A stretch of 42,358 bases of DNA from Cytobacillus firmus NBRC 15306 (GCF_001591465.1 NZ_BCUY01000029.1:1-42358); one strand, 5' to 3'; shown: positions 30,797 through 40,567, numbered from the stretch's first letter. The notes: generated by a model not told the origin, from the sequence alone. Translations and numbers: made by a program.

Positions 30797-31630
30797 TTGA
30801 ACATACAGCTTAAAGAAATCATATCAAAAAGTATCTTAACACCTGCCAAAGGTGCGATAGACAATTTTACTCATTCATTGAACCCCTATGCGGGCTGTGC
30901 TTTTGGCTGTAAATATTGCTATGTAAGGGAGCTCCCTGTTTCCATTTTCCGTGAAGAGGAATGGGGTGCGTGGATTGATATAAAATCAAATGCGGCCGAG
31001 CTTTTGGAGAAAGAATTGGCTAAAGCTAAAAAAAGCGGAAAAGTTGCTTTATTTATGTCCTCTTCCACAGATCCTTACCAGCCGATTGAATATACCTCAA
31101 AACTGACCAGAAGTTTATTGGAAGTTATGCTTGAAAATCAGCCTGACTTTTTACATGTACAAACCCGTTCGCCACTGGTGAATCGGGATATCGATTTATT
31201 CCAGCAATTCGGGGATAGAATCAGGGTTTCCATGACAATCGAGACAGACAAAGAAGATGTCAGAAAGGCCTTTGCACCAGCGGCACCTCCCATCCCTGCA
31301 AGAATGGCTGCACTAAAAGACATAAAAGAGGCAGGAATTATCACTCAGGCTACCCTTGCCCCGCTGCTTCCATGCTCGAGGGAATTTCCTGCAAAACTTA
31401 AATCTATTGCAAACCGTGTGACGGTTGACGATTTTTGGATGGGGGATGGAAGTGGAGGGAAAAGGACCGAGAGGCTTGGAATCCGCAAGATTTTTAATGA
31501 GCTTGGTTTGGAGAAATGGTATAATCCATCTGCATATAAAGTGGTTCTTAACATGCTGGATCGGGAATTTCAAGATACACCCATTCAATTGGGTGTATCC
31601 AAGGCTGGCTTCAGCCCTGATGGCAAATAG
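30797..31630 (+). CDS. SplB-like radical SAM protein
   Basis: A 277-residue radical-SAM enzyme of the Rv2578c/SplB-like group (COG1533), related to spore photoproduct lyase but lacking its N-terminal part. The motif NPYAGCAFGCKYCYVRELP holds the cluster ligands Cys34, Cys38 and Cys41. SSSTDPYQPIE and SMTIETDKEDVRKAF are conserved family segments. The frame is open from 30692, but that ATG lies within the selO terminator hairpin. TTG 30797, with GGTG six bases before it, starts where homologues start (NIQLKEIISKSILTPAKG). The substrate is unknown; DNA-repair-like chemistry is only a family association. It runs almost directly into the ATPase gene. Confidence 0.82.
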   Translation: MNIQLKEIISKSILTPAKGAIDNFTHSLNPYAGCAFGCKYCYVRELPVSIFREEEWGAWIDIKSNAAELLEKELAKAKKSGKVALFMSSSTDPYQPIEYTSKLTRSLLEVMLENQPDFLHVQTRSPLVNRDIDLFQQFGDRIRVSMTIETDKEDVRKAFAPAAPPIPARMAALKDIKEAGIITQATLAPLLPCSREFPAKLKSIANRVTVDDFWMGDGSGGKRTERLGIRKIFNELGLEKWYNPSAYKVVLNMLDREFQDTPIQLGVSKAGFSPDGK

Positions 31631-31660
31631 GTGACTATAAAAATATATGAGGTATTTTTT

Positions 31661-32413
31661 ATGAATCTGTTTAGTTCACAATACGTAAGAGGGATTAGGC
31701 TTAAAAGAGAAGAGATTCCAACTTTCGATCAGTATCCTTTCAGCCTTCCGAGCCTGAAGACGCTGGATGAGGTGCCTTTTCACCCGAAAGTAACCTTTCT
31801 GATAGGTGAAAATGGGATGGGAAAGTCAACGCTCCTGGAGGCGGTTGCGGTTGCACTGGGATTCAATGCTGAAGGCGGATCATTCAATTTTAATTTTTCT
31901 ACCTTTGAATCCCATTCTATACTGGGCGAATATTTAAAGGTAATAAAGGGCGTAGACAGGCCATCCGACGGCTTTTTCTTAAGGGCAGAGAGCTTCTATA
32001 ATGTAGCTTCCAATATTGAGGAAATGGACAGCGAAGGCGGCGGGCCAAAAGTAATTGATTCCTTTGGGGGCCGTTCTTTACATGAACAGTCACATGGAGA
32101 AGCGTTTTTCTCCACATTTATTCATCGCTTTCGCGGCAATGGAATCTACATTCTGGACGAGCCTGAAGCGGCACTATCCCCCTTGAGGCAGATGTCCATG
32201 CTGACAAGGATTCATGATTTGGTCAGGGACCATTCACAATTTATTATCGCTACCCATTCTCCGATCATTATGGCCTACCCGGATGCAGCCATATATGAAT
32301 TCACTGATGACGGCATCTCGGAAAAGAAGCTCGAAGAAACGAATCATTACCGCATTATGAAGCAATTTTTCGATGATAAGAAACGTATGATTCATCATTT
32401 GCTGAATGAATAA
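31661..32413 (+). CDS. AAA/ABC-type predicted ATPase (COG3910-like)
   Basis: A 250-residue single-domain ATPase of the SMC/Rad50-like ABC fold. Walker A is GENGMGKST (49-57), the signature-like segment SHGEAFFSTF (144-153) replaces LSGGQ, Walker B is YILDEPEAALSP (163-174), and the H-loop is in IATHSPIIMAYP. Such stand-alone predicted ATPases are widespread, and their partners are unknown. The frame opens earlier at 31631, but ATG 31661 has GAGGT eight bases upstream. With 30 bp separating it from the radical-SAM gene, cotranscription is likely. Confidence 0.85.
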   Translation: MNLFSSQYVRGIRLKREEIPTFDQYPFSLPSLKTLDEVPFHPKVTFLIGENGMGKSTLLEAVAVALGFNAEGGSFNFNFSTFESHSILGEYLKVIKGVDRPSDGFFLRAESFYNVASNIEEMDSEGGGPKVIDSFGGRSLHEQSHGEAFFSTFIHRFRGNGIYILDEPEAALSPLRQMSMLTRIHDLVRDHSQFIIATHSPIIMAYPDAAIYEFTDDGISEKKLEETNHYRIMKQFFDDKKRMIHHLLNE

Positions 32414-32416
32414 AAA

Positions 32417-32437
32417 ATGGAGGCCATATGCCTCCAT
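32417..32437 (-). terminator. Terminator of the PhnB-like gene
   Basis: ATGGAGGC/GCCTCCAT, 8-bp stem; on the minus strand six T residues follow. It sits between two convergent genes. Confidence 0.75.
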
Positions 32438-32452
32438 ATTAGCTTATGTATG

Positions 32453-32866
32453 TTATCCTTCGTGGCTGAACATCCAGTTGATGCCGAATTTATCTGTTAG
32501 TTGGCCAAAGCTCTTGCTCCAGAAAGTTTCCTGCAGCTCCATGGTTACTTTGCCGCCTTCCTGCAGATTGTTAAAATACTTTCTCAGATTATCCACATCA
32601 TTAATGACAACTGCAAGATTAATGTTATTTCCTACTGTAAAGGGCATACCTGGAAACGTATCTGAAAACATTACATTACTGCCGCAAATGTTAAGGCTTG
32701 AATGCATTACCAAATTCCTTGCTTCTTCCGGAAGCGGATATTCAGGGTTTTGCGGAGCTTCACCAAAAGTTGTGATCTCAGGCATATCCAATTCAAAAGC
32801 CTTTACATAAAATTCAATTGCTTCACGTGTATTTCCATTAAAATTTAAATAGGCATTAACAGCCAT
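32453..32866 (-). CDS. VOC family protein, PhnB-like
   Basis: A 137-residue protein of the vicinal-oxygen-chelate (glyoxalase/bleomycin-resistance) superfamily, PhnB/3-demethylubiquinone-methyltransferase-like subgroup. Landmarks are NAYLNFNGNTREAIEFYVKAF at the start (read in two parts), MHSSLNICGSNVMFSD in the middle and WSKSFGQLTDKFGINWMFS at the end. No catalytic activity is established for this subgroup. GGAG lies eight bases before ATG 32866; the upstream in-frame GTG at 32875 is unlikely. It is a single gene with its own terminator. Confidence 0.85.
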   Translation of the reverse strand: MAVNAYLNFNGNTREAIEFYVKAFELDMPEITTFGEAPQNPEYPLPEEARNLVMHSSLNICGSNVMFSDTFPGMPFTVGNNINLAVVINDVDNLRKYFNNLQEGGKVTMELQETFWSKSFGQLTDKFGINWMFSHEG

Positions 32867-32940
32867 TTCTTTCACTCCTTTCTAATTCAATTCCATTATA
32901 GACAAAAAATTCTAAAATTAATATAGATCGAAGACAATCT

Positions 32941-33165
32941 TTATAATTCCTGAAGTGCTTGTTCAATACTGGTGAATCCTCTGCTGTCAGCACGATCAGG
33001 TTCATCCAATTCAATGGTCCATTCATTGCCGGCAGGAGTTAAGCCGCCATTCCCATCTTTAACAAATGGGCTGTGCACATGATATGTTTTCCCTGCTTTC
33101 TTCACCGTATATCCCAAATAATAGTATTGGTCCTGGCCTTCTTCCTCGAAAATCCCAATATCGTC
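32941..33165 (-). pseudogene. C-terminal fragment of a DUF5634-like protein
   Basis: A leftward frame of 74 codons without a start codon reads DDIGIFEEEGQDQYYYLGYT, then VKKAGKTYHVHSPFVKDGNG and ends GFTSIEQALQEL. It resembles the carboxyl half of DUF5634 proteins of Bacillaceae. A stop codon (33166-33168) lies immediately before the first conserved residue, and the sequence upstream is unrelated and AT-rich, so the N-terminal half is lost. Confidence 0.6.
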
Positions 33166-33212
33166 TTATAAAAATAAATTAACGCCACCGGTAGCTTGAA
33201 AAACTACTTTTT

Positions 33213-33674
33213 CTATTTATTTGTATTTAATTTTTCCCACTCACTTAAATACATCCGTTTTGTTATTTTATTAGGATTTTCGAGTTTACAAATCAATTCC
33301 AAACTATTACCATCAGGGTCATTAAAATGAATTTTAGCGTGAGCATAGTTATCATGTGCCATTACAAAAGGTTCTACTGGCTCAAAGCCAAAAGCCTCCC
33401 TTGGTTCACATCCTTTACTTTTGAGCCAACTAACCGAATTTTTTAATCCTTCTAACGATACTTGAAATGCTATGTGTCTTATTGAAGGATGATATTCAAG
33501 TTCTACCTTATCGGTTTCCCATAAGCCCAACCAGCTTTTATTTTTTTCAATCCATAAAAATGCCAAACTATCCTCTACGCTGTGGTCAAACTCTAAACCA
33601 AGTTCTTTATAAAATTCGATAGACCTTTTCAAATTACTTACTGGTAAATGTGCTTCGTATAATCCTTTAATCAT
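33213..33674 (-). CDS. VOC family protein (glyoxalase/fosfomycin-resistance-like)
   Basis: A 153-residue single VOC module pair: IKGLYEAHLPVSNLKRSIEF opens the first beta-alpha-beta unit, IRHIAFQVSLEGL the second, and KIHFNDPDGNSLELIC provides the family's terminal metal-binding strand (Glu in LELIC; His in EAHLP and RHIAF are the other likely ligands). The substrate is unknown; bleomycin/fosfomycin-type resistance and glyoxalase activities are alternatives. AAGGGGG lies before the ATG. It is AT-rich and flanked on both sides by gene fragments, which suggests recent acquisition. Confidence 0.82.
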   Translation of the reverse strand: MIKGLYEAHLPVSNLKRSIEFYKELGLEFDHSVEDSLAFLWIEKNKSWLGLWETDKVELEYHPSIRHIAFQVSLEGLKNSVSWLKSKGCEPREAFGFEPVEPFVMAHDNYAHAKIHFNDPDGNSLELICKLENPNKITKRMYLSEWEKLNTNK

Positions 33675-33860
33675 TAATAAAACCCCCTTGTATTAATAAT
33701 ACAACCATATAAATTTATTACTTCAGAGAATAGTTATAAATTCTCTACAACTTTATATTTAGAATAAAGAATGATTATATTTTACTCTACAAACATCCAT
33801 TAGCACACTAAGGAAAACCGATACAATAGTAAAGTTCTTTATTCTTAAAATTTGTCATAG

Positions 33861-34205
33861 ACCATACCACGTAATTTCAATAATTCATCCTTCAGACGTT
33901 TGTTTCTTCTTTATCATGAAATATATAGTGTGCCAGAGAGTTATTTTGATGAATATATCATCGAGTCAGCCAAAAAGCTTCATAATAGCAACAAGGGTTT
34001 TATAAAATCAGCAAGATTAATCGGGGAAGTGATAGGGCATCTGGATGAGCCAATTGGTGATGGCTTTGCTGAGTATAGAGTAAGATCCCTGATTTATAAC
34101 GGAATATTTGCGATAAAAGGGATTCCGAAAAGTATGAGGTTTTATAGTATTAAGCTAAAAGAACTAAAAGCCAAAAGCGGAGACCGTCCGTCATCAGTTG
34201 ATTAG
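33861..34205 (+). pseudogene. C-terminal remnant of a DUF1835/DUF3658 protein
   Basis: The frame, open from 33861 without a credible start or ribosome site, encodes the DUF3658 domain: SYFDEYIIESAKKLHNSNKG, then FIKSARLIGEVIGHLDEP and MRFYSIKLKELK. In complete relatives this domain follows an N-terminal DUF1835 domain of about 130 residues, absent here. A TTG at 33900 could start a 101-residue product, but nothing supports translation. Confidence 0.65.
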
Positions 34206-34287
34206 CAGAAACTGTGGTATATGATTTAGCTGAAACCTAATGTATGCAGGAAGGAGCAGAAATAATAGCCTTTTCCTTGTTTTATGG

Positions 34288-34301
34288 ATTAACCGCTTAC
34301 A
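34288..34301 (-). promoter_or_regulatory. Weak cre-like site upstream of lutR
   Basis: On the minus strand TGTAAGCGGTTAAT agrees with 11 of 14 positions of the CcpA operator consensus. It lies upstream of a possible -10 (TATAAA near 34331) for lutR. Confidence 0.25.
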
Positions 34302-34370
34302 AATTAGCGTTTGTCTCACCGCACATATTACTATAAAATCATAGGTAGATACATAATGGGGTGAACATGA

Positions 34371-35090
34371 TTGAATTATAGACGTATTAAACCGCGCAAA
34401 ATATATGAAGAAGTGGCTGAAGCCATTATGGATATGATAAAAGCTGGTGATCTGAAGCCGGGTGATAAGCTCGATTCTGTCCAGCAGCTGGCTGAGAATT
34501 TTCAGGTTGGGCGTTCGGCGGTTCGGGAGGCACTGAGTGCACTGCGGGCTATGGGCCTGGTTGAAATGCATCAGGGGGAAGGTACCTATGTCCGTGAATT
34601 CAATTCAAATATGCTTAAGCTGCCAGTGCAAATTGCCGTCTTAATGAAAAAGGACGATGTGAAGAATTTGCTGGAGGTTCGCAGGATTCTTGAAGTAGGA
34701 GCTGTTGAAGCCGCAGCGTCAAGACGGACGGCAGAGCAACTTTCTGAAATTAAAGAAGCACTGGAGAAAATGAAAAATGCTAATGATGAAGAATTAGGAG
34801 AAGAAGCTGACTTTCGTTTTCATATGGCCATCGCAAGAGCATCCCAAAATGATTTGCTGATCAGCCTCATGAACAATGTTTCAGAAATGATGTTCACAAC
34901 TATGCGTGAAACCCGCAGGCTATGGCTTTATTCAGAGAAATCCACCCTTGGCCGGCTGACCCTTGAGCATGCCAGCATTTATGAGGCAATTGTACAAAGG
35001 GATGGTGCAAGGGCACAAAAACTATTGCTTCAGCACCTTCAAAGTGTGGAAGATGTATTAATGGAATACTTTCAGGAAATTGAAATGTAA
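34371..35090 (+). CDS. lutR: FadR-subfamily GntR regulator LutR
   Basis: A 239-residue repressor of lactate utilisation. The winged helix (GDKLDSVQQLAENFQVGRSA, then VREALSALRAMGLVEMHQGEGTYV) occupies residues 1-70, and the all-helical FCD ligand domain follows with metal-type ligands in EVRRILEVGAVEAAA and FRFHMAIARAS. The start is TTG, six bases after GGGGTGA; the overlapping ATG at 34367 stops after four codons. The adjacent lutP and lutABC, each preceded by the TCATC-N1-GATGA palindrome described for B. subtilis LutR, make the assignment firm. Confidence 0.9.
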   Translation: MNYRRIKPRKIYEEVAEAIMDMIKAGDLKPGDKLDSVQQLAENFQVGRSAVREALSALRAMGLVEMHQGEGTYVREFNSNMLKLPVQIAVLMKKDDVKNLLEVRRILEVGAVEAAASRRTAEQLSEIKEALEKMKNANDEELGEEADFRFHMAIARASQNDLLISLMNNVSEMMFTTMRETRRLWLYSEKSTLGRLTLEHASIYEAIVQRDGARAQKLLLQHLQSVEDVLMEYFQEIEM

Positions 35091-35162
35091 TAGGACTACC
35101 CAATCGTAATTCTTACGATTGGGTTTAATTCTGCAAATTTTTCGAAAAATTCTATTGAGATA

Positions 35163-35176
35163 TGAAAGCGTTTTAT
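35163..35176 (+). promoter_or_regulatory. Candidate cre (CcpA) site upstream of lutP
   Basis: TGAAAGCGTTTTAT matches 12 of 14 positions of TGWAARCGYTWWCA and lies 14 bp before a TATACT -10-like box (35190-35195), where CcpA binding would block transcription. Confidence 0.5.
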
Positions 35177-35198
35177 TTATACTGTTTAATATACTAAA

Positions 35199-35211
35199 GT
35201 CATCAGATGAC
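35199..35211. promoter_or_regulatory. LutR operator upstream of lutP
   Basis: Perfect palindrome GTCATC-A-GATGAC, placed directly after the -10-like box TATACT. It fits the LutR consensus TCATC-N1-GATGA. The surrounding ACTAAA before and CTGTT after it are also shared with the site at 37099-37111. Confidence 0.85.
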
Positions 35212-35272
35212 CTGTTAATAGGATTAATTCCATCCGGGAAGTATTCCTTCATCATGAAAGGGGAAGAGAAAT

Positions 35273-37057
35273 TTGAGTATTGGTTTATTAGCTTTAATTG
35301 CTACATTGCCTATTGTTTCTGTCTTTCTATTTTTGGTTATTTTACGCTGGCCAGCTAAGAGGGCTATGCCGGTTTCTCTGATTCTGACCATCCTTATGGC
35401 TATGTTCATATGGAAAGTTCCGGGAAATCAAATAGCTGCAGCAAGTGTGAAAGGGATTGTCACGGCGCTTGAAGTGGGAGTGATTGTATTTGGTGCCATC
35501 CTGCTGCTGAACACACTGAAAGCAAGCGGTGCTATTTTTACCATTCGTAAAGGTTTTATGAGCATCTCCCCTGACCGCCGTGTTCAAACAATTATCGTTT
35601 GCTGGCTATTCGGATCTTTCCTGGAAGGGGCAGCTGGCTGGGGGGCTCCAGCCACTATAGTTGGTCCTCTTTTAGTAGCGATTGGCTTTCCGGCAATGGG
35701 TGCAGTTATGGTCGCGCTTATTCTGCAATCCACACCCGTTTCCTATGGGGCTGTAGGAACACCGATATTAATCGGGGTCCATTCAGGGTTGAAGGATTCG
35801 CCTCTTGTTCAAAGCTATATTGCAGAGCAAGGCACGACATTTGATGCCTACATAAATGCAATCGGAGGACAGGTTGCCCTGATTCATGGTGTCATCGGCA
35901 TATTTATCCCATTATTTATGGTAACAATGCTGACTTACTTCTTCGGAAAAAATAAATCAATTGCAGAAGGGCTGGCCATATGGAAGTTTGCCGTTTTTGC
36001 AGGTTTGGCCTTTACAGTCCCATATGCTTTAGTTGCCAATTTACTGGGTCCTGAATTTCCATCTTTGATTGGCGGTTTAATCGGCCTGGCGATTGTGGTG
36101 CCAGCCGCTAAAAAAGGTTTATTTACCCCTGTAAAAGCATGGGACTTCGAAGAAAAAAGCCATTGGAATCCTTCATGGACGGGCTCCCTTGATGTGGACG
36201 CGACAGACAAACCAAAGAAACAAATATCATTTCTGGCTGCCTGGCTGCCATACCTGCTGGTTGCTGTTCTACTAGTTTTAACACGTGTGCAATACTTGCC
36301 TTTCTCGGCGTGGCTCCAAGCCTTTGTCCTGAAATTTGAGAGCGTTTTCGGGACGGCTATAACAATTGAATCCAAGCCGCTAAATCTTCCTGGTGTCATT
36401 TTTATTGTAGTATCCTTGCTTTCCATCTTTATTTTTAAAATGAATGTGAGAGATTACGGACAGGCAGTAAAAGACTCTTTTAAAACGATTGTCAGTGCAA
36501 TGGCTGCTCTGGTATTTGCGGTCCCAATGGTCCAGGTATTTATCAACTCAGGAATCAATGCAGCCGATTTTACTAGCATGCCACTGGCATTGGCAGAGGG
36601 GATTTCCAATATATTTGGGAGCTATTGGCCACTTACGGCGCCAACAATCGGTGCGATTGGAGCATTTGCTGCAGGAAGCAATACAGTAAGCAACATGATG
36701 TTCTCTTTGTTTCAATTCGGAGTAGCTGATAATATCCTTGCTTCTCCCGCCACCATTGTTGCCTTGCAGGCTGTCGGCGGAGCAGCGGGTAACATGATTT
36801 GTGTCCATAATGTTGTTGCTGCTTCATCTTCTGCCGGTTTAATAGGAAGGGAAGGAAGCTTAATACGAAAAACGCTTATCCCGATGACTTTCTATGTTAT
36901 TTTTGCAGGCGGAATCGGGTATGTGGCCATCAATGGAATTGGCATGAATATTGGAACGCTTATCCTGGCCGCAGTGGCAGTATTCATTGCAGTTTTTATT
37001 GCTAAAGGCCAGAAACAGAACAGAATGGAAGATAAGAGGCTGAAAAAGTCAGCATAA
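35273..37057 (+). CDS. lutP: L-lactate permease LutP (LctP family)
   Basis: A 594-residue membrane protein importing lactate with protons. At least twelve hydrophobic helices are visible. Family segments include [20 protein letters not shown] (about 113-132), [19 protein letters not shown] and the C-terminal [18 protein letters not shown] and [18 protein letters not shown]. Length is slightly above that of B. subtilis LutP (about 563). The start is TTG with AAGGGGAAG upstream. Control by LutR and probably CcpA is indicated by sites at 35199-35211 and 35163-35176. A hairpin after the gene separates it from lutABC. Confidence 0.93.
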   Translation: MSIGLLALIATLPIVSVFLFLVILRWPAKRAMPVSLILTILMAMFIWKVPGNQIAAASVKGIVTALEVGVIVFGAILLLNTLKASGAIFTIRKGFMSISPDRRVQTIIVCWLFGSFLEGAAGWGAPATIVGPLLVAIGFPAMGAVMVALILQSTPVSYGAVGTPILIGVHSGLKDSPLVQSYIAEQGTTFDAYINAIGGQVALIHGVIGIFIPLFMVTMLTYFFGKNKSIAEGLAIWKFAVFAGLAFTVPYALVANLLGPEFPSLIGGLIGLAIVVPAAKKGLFTPVKAWDFEEKSHWNPSWTGSLDVDATDKPKKQISFLAAWLPYLLVAVLLVLTRVQYLPFSAWLQAFVLKFESVFGTAITIESKPLNLPGVIFIVVSLLSIFIFKMNVRDYGQAVKDSFKTIVSAMAALVFAVPMVQVFINSGINAADFTSMPLALAEGISNIFGSYWPLTAPTIGAIGAFAAGSNTVSNMMFSLFQFGVADNILASPATIVALQAVGGAAGNMICVHNVVAASSSAGLIGREGSLIRKTLIPMTFYVIFAGGIGYVAINGIGMNIGTLILAAVAVFIAVFIAKGQKQNRMEDKRLKKSA

Positions 37058-37061
37058 TGGT

Positions 37062-37084
37062 GCAAGCTCCATTGAGGAGCTTGC
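37062..37084 (+). terminator. Terminator between lutP and lutA
   Basis: Perfect 9-bp stem GCAAGCTCC/GGAGCTTGC followed by TATATT, which may also serve as the -10 box of lutA. Confidence 0.6.
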
Positions 37085-37098
37085 TATATTACACTAAA

Positions 37099-37111
37099 GT
37101 CATCTGATGAC
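37099..37111. promoter_or_regulatory. LutR operator upstream of lutABC
   Basis: Perfect palindrome GTCATC-T-GATGAC with the same flanks (ACTAAA, CTGTT) as the lutP site, just after -10-like boxes TATATT and TACACT. Confidence 0.85.
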
Positions 37112-37196
37112 CTGTTGACTGTGCGGATATCTGGGCTTAAACTTAGTTAAGACCCAGAATGAATTTATTTACTTGAAGAAAGTAAAGGTGAGATCT

Positions 37197-37913
37197 ATGA
37201 AAGTATCATTATTTGTAACCTGTTTAATAGATATTTTTCAGACGGATGTAGGAATGGATACTTTAGAACTGCTGGAAAAGCTGGGCTGCGAAGTAGATTT
37301 TCCAGAAAAGCAGACATGCTGCGGGCAGCCTGCCTATAATAGCGGATATGTGGATAAGGCGAAAGAATCCATGAAGCATATGATTACTGTTTTCGAACAT
37401 TCAGATTATGTTGTAACTCCTTCGGGATCATGTGGAACTATGTTCAGAGAGTATCCGCACGTTTTTAAAGGAGACCCAGTGTGGGAGCCGCGCGCCAAAA
37501 AATTAGCTGAAAAAACGTATGAACTGACACAATTTATCGTGGATGTTTTAGGAGTGGAGGACGTAGGGGCAAAGATGAATGGAATAGCGACCTACCATAC
37601 TTCTTGTCATATGACGAGATTATTAGGAGTAAAGGAAGCCCCAATGAAGCTGTTAAGCAATGTAGAAGGTCTTGAGATGAAGCCGCTCGCACACAATTAT
37701 AATTGCTGTGGCTTTGGCGGCACTTTCTCGGTAAAGATGGGAGAAATCTCAGAGCAGATGGTAGATGAAAAGGTTCAGAGTGCTGAAGATTGCGGAGCTG
37801 AAATTCTAATAGGAGCCGACTGCGGATGCCTGATGAATATTGGAGGACGGATAGACAGAAAAGGGAAGCCGATTAAGGTGATGCATATTGCTTCTGTATT
37901 AAATAGCAGATAG
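37197..37913 (+). CDS. lutA: Lactate utilization protein LutA
   Basis: A 238-residue subunit of the LutABC complex that oxidises L-lactate to pyruvate in the cytoplasm. It has two cysteine-rich CCG domains of the GlpC/heterodisulfide-reductase type: [11 protein letters not shown] (Cys41, Cys42) and [12 protein letters not shown] (about 168-179), which bind iron-sulfur clusters. An upstream in-frame start at 37173 lacks a ribosome site, while AAAGGTGAG precedes ATG 37197. First gene of lutABC; 18 bp separate it from lutB. Confidence 0.93.
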   Translation: MKVSLFVTCLIDIFQTDVGMDTLELLEKLGCEVDFPEKQTCCGQPAYNSGYVDKAKESMKHMITVFEHSDYVVTPSGSCGTMFREYPHVFKGDPVWEPRAKKLAEKTYELTQFIVDVLGVEDVGAKMNGIATYHTSCHMTRLLGVKEAPMKLLSNVEGLEMKPLAHNYNCCGFGGTFSVKMGEISEQMVDEKVQSAEDCGAEILIGADCGCLMNIGGRIDRKGKPIKVMHIASVLNSR

Positions 37914-37931
37914 GAAAAGAGGGAAACACAT

Positions 37932-39359
37932 ATGGCTATGAAAATAGGGGAAAAACCTTTTAAAGAACGTGTCACAGACGGGATAGGCGATGTTTTTATG
38001 CGCGGTGCTGTTTCCTCTGCACAGGGGCGTTTTCGCAGCGGAAGGCTGAACGCAGCTGAAGAATTAGGAAATTGGGAGGAATGGCGCAAACTGGGTGAAG
38101 AGATTCGGACCCATACCATTGAGAATCTGGATTATTATCTGGACCTCATGAGCGAAAATGTCTCTAAGCGAGGGGGATATGTTTTTTTCGCTGAAACAGC
38201 TGAAGAGGCAAATGAGTATATTACCAATGTAGTTAAAAAGAAAAATGGTAAAAAGGTTGTCAAATCCAAGTCGATGGTGACAGAAGAAATTAATATGAAC
38301 GAAGCGCTTGAAAATGCTGGCTGTGAAGTCATTGAAAGCGACCTTGGCGAGTGGATTCTGCAAGTGGACGATCATGATCCACCGTCCCATATCGTTACAC
38401 CTGCCCTTCATAAAAATAAAGAACAGATTCGGGATGTTTTTAGGGATAAATTAGGCTATGACAAAACCGAGAAGCCGGAAGAGCTTGCATTATTTGCAAG
38501 AGAAAAACTGCGGGAAGAGTTTCTTCAGGCGGATATTGGCATTACGGGATGCAATTTTGCCATTGCCGAATCCGGAACGATTTCCCTGGTGACAAATGAA
38601 GGAAATGCGCGGATGGTGACAACCATTCCAAAAACGCAAATTACTGTAATGGGAATGGAGCGGATAGTGCCTACGTGGGAAGATATGGAAGTTTTGGTAA
38701 GCCTGCTGACCCGCGCAGCAGTCGGGCAGAAATTAACGAGTTATATAACTGCATTAACTGGTCCAAAGCAAGAGGGAGAAATAGATGGTCCAGAAGAATT
38801 CCATCTTGTTATTGTGGATAATGGCCGTTCAAAAATTTTAGGAACAGCATTCCAGTCCATCCTTCACTGCATCCGCTGTGCAGCCTGCATTAATGTCTGT
38901 CCAGTCTATCGCCATGTCGGCGGTCACTCCTATGGATCCATCTATCCGGGGCCAGTAGGAGCGGTATTGACTCCTCTTCTTGGCGGCTATGATGAATATA
39001 AAGAACTGCCATATGCTTCAACGCTGTGTGCAGCATGTACGGAAGCTTGTCCGGTAAAAATTCCATTACACGAGCATTTGCTCCGCCACCGCCAGGAGAT
39101 TGTTGAAAAAGAAGGCAAAGCACCGGTGTTTGAAAACTTATCCATGAAAGCCTTCAGTCTCGGCACAGCTTCACCATCCATGTACAATATCGGTTCAAAG
39201 CTGGCACCCAAGGCATTGGGAGCATTCACAAAGGATGATAAAATTTCAGCTGGTCCCGGCCCTTTGAAAAATTGGACTGAAATTCGGGATTTCCCCGCAC
39301 CTAAGAAAGACAGATTCAGAGATTTATATAAAAAGAGAAAGAAAGAGAGGGGAGAATGA
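37932..39359 (+). CDS. lutB: Iron-sulfur lactate oxidation protein LutB
   Basis: A 475-residue electron-transfer subunit of the lactate-oxidising complex. The N-terminal two thirds form an LUD domain ([20 protein letters not shown], about 202-221). A ferredoxin-like domain follows with [12 protein letters not shown] (Cys313, 316, 319, 323) and [13 protein letters not shown] (Cys366, 369, 373), binding two 4Fe-4S clusters. Length matches B. subtilis LutB. AGAGGGAAACACAT precedes the ATG. Its stop overlaps the lutC start by four bases (ATGA), so the two are translationally coupled. Confidence 0.95.
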   Translation: MAMKIGEKPFKERVTDGIGDVFMRGAVSSAQGRFRSGRLNAAEELGNWEEWRKLGEEIRTHTIENLDYYLDLMSENVSKRGGYVFFAETAEEANEYITNVVKKKNGKKVVKSKSMVTEEINMNEALENAGCEVIESDLGEWILQVDDHDPPSHIVTPALHKNKEQIRDVFRDKLGYDKTEKPEELALFAREKLREEFLQADIGITGCNFAIAESGTISLVTNEGNARMVTTIPKTQITVMGMERIVPTWEDMEVLVSLLTRAAVGQKLTSYITALTGPKQEGEIDGPEEFHLVIVDNGRSKILGTAFQSILHCIRCAACINVCPVYRHVGGHSYGSIYPGPVGAVLTPLLGGYDEYKELPYASTLCAACTEACPVKIPLHEHLLRHRQEIVEKEGKAPVFENLSMKAFSLGTASPSMYNIGSKLAPKALGAFTKDDKISAGPGPLKNWTEIRDFPAPKKDRFRDLYKKRKKERGE

Positions 39360-40075
39360 TGGCAGCTGGACAAGTGTATAATCGCACTTCTTTCCTTGAC
39401 AATCTGGCAAAAAATCTGGGGAGAAAACGTCTTTCTGAGGTAGAAAAACCAGCATGGGATCATAATCCTCAGTGGGACGTTTTAAAGGGCGCCTCACAGG
39501 ACGAGCTTGTAGAGGTCCTGAAGAAGCAATGTTTGTTAATTCATACGGATGTATATGAAACAGCTTCTGCAGAGCTGCCTGAGCAAATCGGCCGCTTGAT
39601 TAAGGAATACGGTGGCAAATCGGTCGTTACATGGGATGATCCGCGCTTTGAAGAATTTGGATTATCTTCCCTCCCTATTGATTTGAATGGCAATGGAATA
39701 GCAGTCCATGTCTGGGATCAAGAAGGAGGAGAAGAGAATCTTGCTTTCTCCGCACATGCAGACATCGGAATTACCTTTAGTGATGCGGCGCTTGCAGAGT
39801 CAGGAACTGTTGTTTTGTTCAGTGATAAAGGGAAGGGACGAGCAGTAAGCCTTCTTCCAGTGATTTACTTTGCCATTATCCCAAAAAGCACAATTGTTCC
39901 AAGAATGACCCAGGTTGCAAAGCATATCCACACAATTGTGGAGAATGGCGAACCTGTCCCATCCTGTGTAAATTTCATTTCAGGCCCAAGCAACAGTGCC
40001 GATATTGAAATGAATTTAATTGTAGGTGTACATGGTCCTGTGCAGGCTGTATATATCATTGTTAACGATAAATAA
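39356..40075 (+). CDS. lutC: Lactate utilization protein LutC
   Basis: A 239-residue LUD-domain protein and third subunit of LutABC. The Rossmann-like LUD fold shows the segment [20 protein letters not shown] (about 139-158) and the terminal [20 protein letters not shown] with HGP, the same signature as in LutB. A GAGGGGAG ribosome site lies inside the lutB 3' end. A strong terminator closes the operon after it. Confidence 0.95.
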   Translation: MMAAGQVYNRTSFLDNLAKNLGRKRLSEVEKPAWDHNPQWDVLKGASQDELVEVLKKQCLLIHTDVYETASAELPEQIGRLIKEYGGKSVVTWDDPRFEEFGLSSLPIDLNGNGIAVHVWDQEGGEENLAFSAHADIGITFSDAALAESGTVVLFSDKGKGRAVSLLPVIYFAIIPKSTIVPRMTQVAKHIHTIVENGEPVPSCVNFISGPSNSADIEMNLIVGVHGPVQAVYIIVNDK

Positions 40076-40081
40076 AGGAGG

Positions 40082-40115
40082 CTGATCTGCAGAAAGATGC
40101 AGATCAGTCTTTTAT
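40082..40115 (+). terminator. Terminator of lutABC
   Basis: Perfect 9-bp stem CTGATCTGC/GCAGATCAG followed by TCTTTTAT. Confidence 0.88.
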
Positions 40116-40147
40116 AAGGTAGTAAAATTTTTGAACTTCGATAACTA

Positions 40148-40200
40148 TCTAGCTCCAGTGCTACCCCTAGAGGTGTCGGAGGTGGGCAAGTACCATCCAT
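40148..40200 (-). repeat. Partial dispersed repeat, copy 2 (family C)
   Basis: TCTAGCTCCAGTGCTACCCC and GAGGTGTCGGAGGTGGGCAA correspond to the complement of the right half of 5237-5359. Only about 50 bp are left, so this is a scar of the repeat next to a truncated gene. Confidence 0.55.
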
Positions 40201-40255
40201 TGATCCTCCCGATTTTGCACAGAAAGAGAATCTTTTATACGTTCCCCCTGCATGA

Positions 40256-40567
40256 AGCCAAAATCAAAGTGGGTTCTGGGCAGGGACCATTCATACATCA
40301 GCCTATCTGCCGGGGGAGGTGAAAGCCTGGTTTGCGCTCGGCGGCGACAGAGAGCCGGTTGTTTTTGACTTCAGAAGATGGCTTGAAGGCGAGGATATTA
40401 AAATGAATAGAATCACTGGTGAAGTGGATACGGACATTCCTTTTTTGCATATGGATGAGCATGCCCAACTGGTTCAGGAAATGATAATGTATTTGAAAAA
40501 TGGACAAACCCTCACATACTTTCATCTCTACAGGTTGTGGTACACTTTATATATGAATTGGATGTAA
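40256..40567 (+). pseudogene. Unrecognised gene fragment upstream of hemY
   Basis: The frame is open from 40256 (just after a TGA) to 40567 and reads TIHTSAYLPGEVKAWFALGG, then DREPVVFDFRRWLEG and DIPFLHMDEHAQLVQEMIMY. It looks like real coding sequence of host composition. The only internal start (GTG 40319) directly abuts its GGGGGAG site and would cut into the conserved-looking part. The 5' side borders a family C repeat scar, and the last 20 codons run into the promoter-like sequence of hemY. I do not recognise the family; truncation by the repeat is inference. Confidence 0.45.
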
